From NCBI GenBank assembly GCA_016712565.1, contig JADJQU010000003.1, positions 806,001-870,000 of the forward strand: a stretch of DNA of 64,000 nucleotides. Direction: 5' to 3'. The DNA comes from Planctomycetota bacterium. Its GTDB lineage: Bacteria > Planctomycetota > UBA1135 > GCA-002686595. The translations under genes and the position numbers were made by a program. The first letter of the stretch is position 1, and each line of letters begins with the position of its first letter. Of this stretch, positions 63,301 to 64,000 are shown piece by piece. The notes under the pieces are model-generated. The model was not told the origin of the DNA, did not search any database, and saw only the letters and a list, made by a program, of their open reading frames with translations.

Positions 63301-64000
63301 TCAGGGCAGGACGGTGTACTCCAGGGCGTCGCTCAACTGCGTGTTGAACGGCGGGACGAAGCCGGGATCGCGGCCCCAGAACTGGGTGTTCACCAGGGTG
63401 CCGGGGACGATCAGGAAGCCCGCGGGATTCCCACCGAGCCCGCCCACGGCAAAGGAGTTCATGTCCACGGCGAAGATCCCCGTGCAGTCGTTGGTGGGCA
63501 GGCTCGTGCCGCCGGAATTCAGGCCCGTCACACGACGGATCGGGCCGTTCATGCACAAGAAGCCGCCGCTGAACGGCGTGGCCGCGCGGCCCCCGTCGCT
63601 GTAGAGCAGAATGCCCGGCTTCTGGTTGCGCAGGTTGACGGCCTGGACCACGAATCCCGCGGAAAGGGACGCGCTGGGGAACCCCGACCAGCCGATGTTC
63701 GGCGTGCAACCCAGGGAGTTGGTCTTCCCCGCGCAGTGCAGCTGGGGCGGTGCGCCCAGTTGCGCGATCCAGCCTTCGATCTGGCCGCCGGGATTGACGC
63801 CCCACCCGGCGATCACGTTGCCGTTGCCGGAGATGCCGGTCGCCGCCCGGAGGCTCCAGCCCGTCAAGTTGACGCCCTGGCCGATCAAGTAGGTCTCCAG
63901 ATCGACCAGGCCCAGGGCCTGGCGCCAGATCCAGGCCTTGCCCGCGAAACCCGGCGCCTTGAGCCCCACCACGGTCAGAGCGTCGTCGCTGACGCCGGTG
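63301..64000 (-). CDS. C-terminal part of a secreted HAF-repeat protein with NSLGC domain (runs off window)
   Basis: The last ~232 residues. The upstream part has HAF-repeat character (AWIWRQALGLVDLETYLI, LTGWSLRAATGISGNGNVIAGWGVNPGGQIEGWIAQLG), as in extracellular beta-propeller-like proteins. It is followed by the 140-residue domain HCAGKTNSLGC...GFLCMNGPIRR...NDCTGIFAVDMNSF...TQFWGRDPG...LSDALEYTVLP. This is the third copy of that C-terminal domain in the window, behind a third type of repeat. The 5' end is beyond 64000. Confidence 0.8.
   Translation of the reverse strand, partial: TGVSDDALTVVGLKAPGFAGKAWIWRQALGLVDLETYLIGQGVNLTGWSLRAATGISGNGNVIAGWGVNPGGQIEGWIAQLGAPPQLHCAGKTNSLGCTPNIGWSGFPSASLSAGFVVQAVNLRNQKPGILLYSDGGRAATPFSGGFLCMNGPIRRVTGLNSGGTSLPTNDCTGIFAVDMNSFAVGGLGGNPAGFLIVPGTLVNTQFWGRDPGFVPPFNTQLSDALEYTVLP

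Overview
The window is very GC-rich, gene-dense chromosomal DNA of a bacterium most like a member of the Planctomycetota. The reasons are a combination of traits: ECF sigma factors paired with a Ser/Thr kinase or with an anti-sigma/vWA fusion, a CotH-type secreted protein, several secreted repeat proteins sharing one Cys-containing C-terminal domain (NSLGC...WxRD), and AlgI/AlgJ-type acetylation genes. No rRNA, tRNA, CRISPR array, prophage or complete insertion sequence was seen. The taxonomic call is inference from family content.

Layout. 1-3116 (minus): ECF sigma factor followed by an overlapping anti-sigma/vWA protein. 3222-16795 (plus): ureohydrolase, RCC1-like secreted protein, DUF4870 protein, class I glutamine amidotransferase, membrane protein, 3-dehydroquinate synthase (aroB), polytopic protein, carB and a small membrane protein. 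16829-22744 (minus): SGNH acetyltransferase plus MBOAT acyltransferase, then two secreted proteins that look like degenerate peptidases. 22851-23036: a MITE-like element with 26-bp inverted ends. 23031-27713 (minus): hybrid histidine kinase and CotH-like protein. 27924-32463: cytochrome b562-like protein, HutD, HExxH lipoprotein, coiled-coil protein, PD40 propeller protein. 32510-36958 (minus): a two-gene NAD-dependent formate dehydrogenase locus whose alpha subunit is read through a selenocysteine UGA. 36957-43150: EAL/HDOD protein, flavin reductase, DUF1801/YdeI protein, AbgT transporter, serine beta-lactamase-like protein. 43207-47580: DUF4139 lipoprotein, ECF sigma, Ser/Thr kinase. 47722-52491: nucleotide-sugar dehydrogenase, epimerase and GT2 glycosyltransferase. 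52721-59247: TetR regulator and a complete RND efflux operon sharing an operator. 59537-63219: propeller-type sensor kinase and FixJ-like regulator. 63301-64000: the end of a HAF-repeat secreted protein.

Three themes stand out. First, the formate dehydrogenase alpha subunit has an in-frame TGA at the catalytic selenocysteine position, followed by a hairpin with an apical GGUCU loop placed exactly as in E. coli fdhF. Second, six genes have a TANNNT box only 5-9 nt before the start codon, suggesting leaderless mRNAs; one lies inside the tetR operator, which recurs before the efflux operon. Third, five otherwise well-conserved genes (vWA, aroB, fdhA, fdhB, beta-lactamase) are each broken by exactly one missing base in a G/C run, which looks more like read error than decay.
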